From Paenibacillus sp. (lineage in GTDB: Bacteria; Bacillota; Bacilli; Paenibacillales; Paenibacillaceae), in assembly GCA_031254035.1 (NCBI GenBank), contig JAIRVF010000044.1, forward strand, positions 1-36,975: a stretch of 36,975 nt of DNA, written 5' to 3'. A program made the translations under genes and the position numbers. Of this stretch, positions 33,833-36,975 are shown piece by piece. Position 1 is the first letter of the stretch, and every line of letters begins with the position of its first letter. The notes under the pieces were generated by a model that did not search any database, was not told where the DNA came from, and saw only the letters and a list, made by a program, of their open reading frames with translations.

Positions 33833-35104
33833 TTAATTATAAGCAATGTTGCTGCTATTTACAGCAGACTCATCAGCCTCTAATCGATTCGGTTCAAATT
33901 CATTCTCCATCTTGGCGATAACAACTGTTGCTACACCGTTACCGATCAAATTCGTAATTGCGCGAGCTTCGGACATGAAACGGTCAACACCCAATAGTAG
34001 GGCCATGCCTGCGATCGGAATGGATGGGAAAGCAGCTAATGTTGCCGCTAGTGTAATAAATCCGGATCCTGTAACCCCAGCAGCACCTTTGGAAGTTAGC
34101 ATCAATACGAACAGAAGGGTAATTTGCTGCCAAATGCTTAGATCAACACCAGATACCTGAGCTACAAACAACGCTGCCATGGACAGATAAATCGATGTAC
34201 CGTCCAAGTTGAATGAGTATCCTGTTGGAATAACGAGTCCCACGACGGATTTGGAAGCACCGTATTTCTCGAGTTTTGACATCATTCGTGGGAGAGCAGA
34301 TTCGGATGAAGAGGTACCAAGCACCAGTAAGATTTCTTCTTTAATGTAAGAGATAAACTTGAAGATGTTGAATCCGAATGCTTTGGCGATTAACCCGAGT
34401 ACGACGATAATAAATAGGAACATGGTCAAATAAACAGAACCCATCAGCTTGCCAAGTGTGAACAACGAGCCAAGACCAAATTTGCCAATCGTAAAGGACA
34501 TAGCACCAAAAGCGGCAATTGGTGAAACCTTCATAATGATATTAACTATACCAAAAAATACGTGTGAGAGCTTATCGAATAAAGTAATGACGGCTTGTCC
34601 TTTTTCACCAATAGCTGTTAGAGCAAAACCAAACAGGACGGCAAATAACAATACCGGAAGAAGCTCACCGCTAGCAAAAGCCCCAATAACATTATCAGGC
34701 ACGATGTTCATGATGAAGCCCATAACACTATTATCATGCGCTTTCTCCGCATATTGTGCAACGTCACCTGTAGCCTTTGAAATATCGATTCCAGAGCCTG
34801 GCTTAACCATATTTACTATAAATAGGCCAATTGCAAGTGCTATGGTTGTTACAATTTCAAAGTACAGTAATGCCTTACCACCGATGCGTCCGACCTTCTT
34901 CATATCGCCCATACTTGCGATTCCATGTACTACGGTGAAGAAGATAATTGGTGCAATGACCATCTTAATAAGCTTGATAAAGATGTCTCCAAGCACCTTA
35001 AGCTCAACGGCATATTTAGGGAAAAACTGTCCGAAGAGAATCCCAAGAAGAATCGCGAATAATACTTGAACTGTCATGTTTTTCATGATTTTTTTTAATT
35101 TCAT
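33833..35104 (-). CDS. dctA: C4-dicarboxylate/proton (glutamate-type) symporter
   Basis: Membrane carrier of the DAACS family that imports succinate, fumarate and malate with protons. Family motifs on the reversed strand: [14 protein letters not shown] (the SSSE loop of HP1), [16 protein letters not shown] (helix 7), [19 protein letters not shown] (HP2) and [22 protein letters not shown] (helix 8, with R and N for the dicarboxylate). ATG at 35104 ([10 protein letters not shown], 423 aa) is preferred over the upstream MM at 35128 because GAGGGGC lies just before it. The B. subtilis homologue is named DctP. Co-direction with dctB upstream (109-nt gap) and the nearby DctS-type kinase suggest induction by dicarboxylates. 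Confidence 0.93.
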   Translation of the reverse strand: MKLKKIMKNMTVQVLFAILLGILFGQFFPKYAVELKVLGDIFIKLIKMVIAPIIFFTVVHGIASMGDMKKVGRIGGKALLYFEIVTTIALAIGLFIVNMVKPGSGIDISKATGDVAQYAEKAHDNSVMGFIMNIVPDNVIGAFASGELLPVLLFAVLFGFALTAIGEKGQAVITLFDKLSHVFFGIVNIIMKVSPIAAFGAMSFTIGKFGLGSLFTLGKLMGSVYLTMFLFIIVVLGLIAKAFGFNIFKFISYIKEEILLVLGTSSSESALPRMMSKLEKYGASKSVVGLVIPTGYSFNLDGTSIYLSMAALFVAQVSGVDLSIWQQITLLFVLMLTSKGAAGVTGSGFITLAATLAAFPSIPIAGMALLLGVDRFMSEARAITNLIGNGVATVVIAKMENEFEPNRLEADESAVNSSNIAYN

Positions 35105-35213
35105 GTTCTTGCCCCTCGCTTTCATCAATGTAAGCGCCCTTATTTGATTTGCTTAAGTGTAAGAGAGAGGGGAGGAAGTGACAAGCATACGGTCATATTG
35201 TTCTTTTTGGTCT

Positions 35214-36248
35214 TTAAGGTCCAGAGATTTCGCTCATTATATCTGCCCCGATTTTCAAAGCGAAATCTTTATAAAGCTCCTTTGAGGCTTTCCTCCATTC
35301 CGCTGTTTGTTCTTCCGTTAATATGGAAATCTGCAAATTCTGGTTCGTATTGATCTCGTTCATATGAGGCTCATTTCTAGCTGCTTTCTTATTTGTCTGC
35401 TCTGTTGTTTCATCCAGTGCTTCCATGAGCAGCTGTTGCACATCGGAAGGCAGGTCATCCCAGAAAGATTTGTTGAAAATAACGGCATAGCCCAGATAAC
35501 CATGATTGCTAATCGTCATATATTTCTGTACTTGGTAGAGGCGTTTGCTTACGATATTCGATATCGTGTTTTCCTGACCATCTACTGAGCCGTCGGCTAG
35601 ATTGCGATAAGCGTCATTAAAAGGAATAACACTTGTCGTCGCTCCCCAGTTCTTAAAGTGCCGTTCAATTAATGGACTTGGCTGTATGCGAAACTTTAGT
35701 CCTTTGAAATCTTGTGGCATCAGAATTGGTCGTACATTGTTCGTCACTTGTTTAAAGCCATTGGACCAGAAGGAGACTCCCTTCATGCCATAGGGTTTAA
35801 GCGTTTGGAATAGCTTGTCTCCAAGCGAACCACTCAGCTTGCTTTCAACCTCATTCTGATCTTTGAAAGCAAATGGCAGATCCATGACTAGCCATGCTGG
35901 ATCGATCTCGCTCATGGTTGAGAAAGATGGGGCTATCATTTGAATATCACCACGCCGAAGTGCAGCAACTTCATTATTCTCACCATATAGCATGCCATTT
36001 GGGAACACTTGTATCTCGACGCGATCCTTTGATTTCTTCTTTACTAGATCAGCGAATTCAGCTGCAGCGAGGCCCTTTGGTGTGTTCTCAGCAACAACAT
36101 GACTAAATTTGATGACGATCCGTTGCTTAAGTCCAGTTTGTTCATCATCCTGATAGAGCTGTTCATTCAAGTTTGGTTGAAATCCGACTAAATATGCAGC
36201 TAACAATCCAATAATAATGAACATTCCAATGCCTGCAATCGCTTTCAA
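35214..36248 (-). CDS. dctB: DctB-like periplasmic-type dicarboxylate-binding protein (TRAP DctP family)
   Basis: An extracytoplasmic binding protein of the TRAP DctP family, 344 aa, held by an N-terminal membrane anchor (MKAIAGIGMFIIIGLLAAYLVGF). The body begins RIVIKFSHVVAENTPKGLAAAEFADLV. PSFSTMSEIDPAWLVMDLPF and FKGLKFRIQPSPL carry the conserved Arg that binds the carboxylate. GSVDGQENTISNIVSKRLY and GYAVIFNKSFWDDLP follow. No TRAP membrane subunits lie beside it. In B. subtilis such a protein (DctB) serves as co-sensor for the kinase DctS rather than as a transport subunit. Here too a dctS-like gene starts divergently 86 nt away and the carrier follows downstream. Confidence 0.9.
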   Translation of the reverse strand: MKAIAGIGMFIIIGLLAAYLVGFQPNLNEQLYQDDEQTGLKQRIVIKFSHVVAENTPKGLAAAEFADLVKKKSKDRVEIQVFPNGMLYGENNEVAALRRGDIQMIAPSFSTMSEIDPAWLVMDLPFAFKDQNEVESKLSGSLGDKLFQTLKPYGMKGVSFWSNGFKQVTNNVRPILMPQDFKGLKFRIQPSPLIERHFKNWGATTSVIPFNDAYRNLADGSVDGQENTISNIVSKRLYQVQKYMTISNHGYLGYAVIFNKSFWDDLPSDVQQLLMEALDETTEQTNKKAARNEPHMNEINTNQNLQISILTEEQTAEWRKASKELYKDFALKIGADIMSEISGP

Positions 36249-36334
36249 AAATGTCTCCTCCTAGTTGCTAAGTTAGAATTATTATTGCACAATAGCAGTT
36301 AAAGGTAAATATTTCGACATGGAGGGGAATAGAC

Positions 36335-36975
36335 TTGAACCGAATAGGAATCTATTGGAAAATTATTTTACTTTCATTCGGTTTAGTTCTGTTCTCCCTC
36401 CTTATTGGTGGGGAAGTCTTGCTAGGAAGCTTGACTAACGTCAAAGAAGAGAGCTTACGTCAACGGCTTATTACGACAGCCCAAACCGTTGCTGATCTAC
36501 CGGGAGTGGCAGAATATATCAATGAGCAGAATGGAGCTGAGCATATTGCTCCCGTGGCTGACAAAATTCGCATGCTGAATGAGGTTGAGTATATTGTCGT
36601 GCTGGATATGAATCGCAAGCGTTTATCACATCCTCTATCGGACCGAATAGGAACTTATTTTAATGGCGATGATGCGGATGCAGCTTTTGCTGAGCATATG
36701 TACGTTTCCAAAGTAAAAGGTGAAGCAGGTGTTGGCTTACGGGCATTCGTGCCGATCATGAACGTGAAGCATGAGCAGGTTGGCGTTGTCATGGCAGGAG
36801 GACTTCTGCCTACAATGAAGGATATTTTTCCCGAGCAACACAGATCGGTTATGGTCATGATTATATTAGCGCTTTCGTTTGGAATGATAGGCTCAGCGAT
36901 GCTTGCTAAACATATCAAGAAAGAGATGTATAATTTAGAGCCGCATGAAATTGCCTCGATGTTTCGTGAGCATAC
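36335..36975 (+). CDS. dctS: DctS/DcuS-type sensor histidine kinase, 3'-partial
   Basis: The first 213 codons of a membrane histidine kinase, cut by the window end. TTG 36335 is the start, 6 nt after GGAGGGGA; the frame runs open to the last base. There is a membrane helix at about residues 8-30, an outer PDC/Cache sensor domain (about 31-168) and a second helix at about 171-190, then KKEMYNLEPHEIASMFREH, the conserved linker to the cytoplasmic PAS domain in DcuS, CitA and DctS. Ligand-site motifs of the group are visible: KRLSHPLSDRIGTYF (R96, H99) and GLRAFVPI (R136, F138). It should sense C4-dicarboxylates or citrate and, with a response regulator outside the window, switch on dctA. Confidence 0.88.
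   Translation, partial: MNRIGIYWKIILLSFGLVLFSLLIGGEVLLGSLTNVKEESLRQRLITTAQTVADLPGVAEYINEQNGAEHIAPVADKIRMLNEVEYIVVLDMNRKRLSHPLSDRIGTYFNGDDADAAFAEHMYVSKVKGEAGVGLRAFVPIMNVKHEQVGVVMAGGLLPTMKDIFPEQHRSVMVMIILALSFGMIGSAMLAKHIKKEMYNLEPHEIASMFREH

Overview
The window looks like chromosome of a low-to-mid GC, spore-forming Firmicute of the Paenibacillus type. The signs are strong AGGAGG-type ribosome sites, frequent TTG and GTG starts, an SLH-anchored surface protein, a lysine riboswitch, many U-tract terminators and B. [12 protein letters not shown] Dct and M29 genes. It is a patchwork of single genes and short operons on the plus strand. Only a broken WYL regulator and the dctA/dctB pair at the right end read the other way. 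No rRNA, tRNA, CRISPR array or intact transposase was seen.

Layout. 1-3879: a phosphotransferase clipped by the window edge, a truncated alpha/beta hydrolase and a CAP+SLH surface protein. 3990-5222: an M29 aminopeptidase. 5223-8354: promoter, lysine riboswitch and terminator in front of a three-gene amino-acid ABC importer. 8475-12553: a two-gene cassette, the most interesting part of the window. 12830-14221: an APC amino-acid permease. 14554-14915: the scar of a deleted ars operon. 14979-18790: a MATE exporter, a 102-bp palindromic element and bifunctional gshF. 18998-20347: two copies of a 68-aa Hfq/LSm-like protein around an Rrf2 regulator. 20555-22847: a frameshifted WYL regulator and two small genes separated by a 65-bp tandem repeat. 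23100-26743: BCCT carrier, 57-aa membrane peptide and carnitine acyltransferase. 26985-33760: GNAT, flavin oxidase, glucosaminidase and rifamycin phosphotransferase genes. 33833-36975: dicarboxylate carrier, binding protein and the start of a DctS-type kinase.

Candidate new system (8475-12553). The first protein (856 aa) has a diadenylate-cyclase (DAC/DisA_N) domain between an unrecognised N-terminal and putative sensor region and C-terminal TPR-like repeats. The second starts 15 nt later and joins a lipase-like alpha/beta hydrolase with a complete Ser-Asp-His triad to a C-terminal SAVED domain, the cyclic-oligonucleotide receptor of CBASS and type III CRISPR effectors. This has the logic of a two-gene CBASS (cyclase makes a messenger, messenger switches on a lipase-like effector), but with a DAC enzyme in place of a CD-NTase. 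The DAC keeps the DGA motif but has R-F-H where the canonical motif is R-H-R, so its product may not be ordinary c-di-AMP. Domain calls were made by eye from motifs; the functional link is inference.

Other points worth a look: the twin LSm-like genes with a conserved promoter block, the BCCT-micropeptide-carnitine acyltransferase operon, the out-of-frame arsR/arsC deletion scar, the 102-bp palindrome and the riboswitch with an upstream hairpin that competes with P1.
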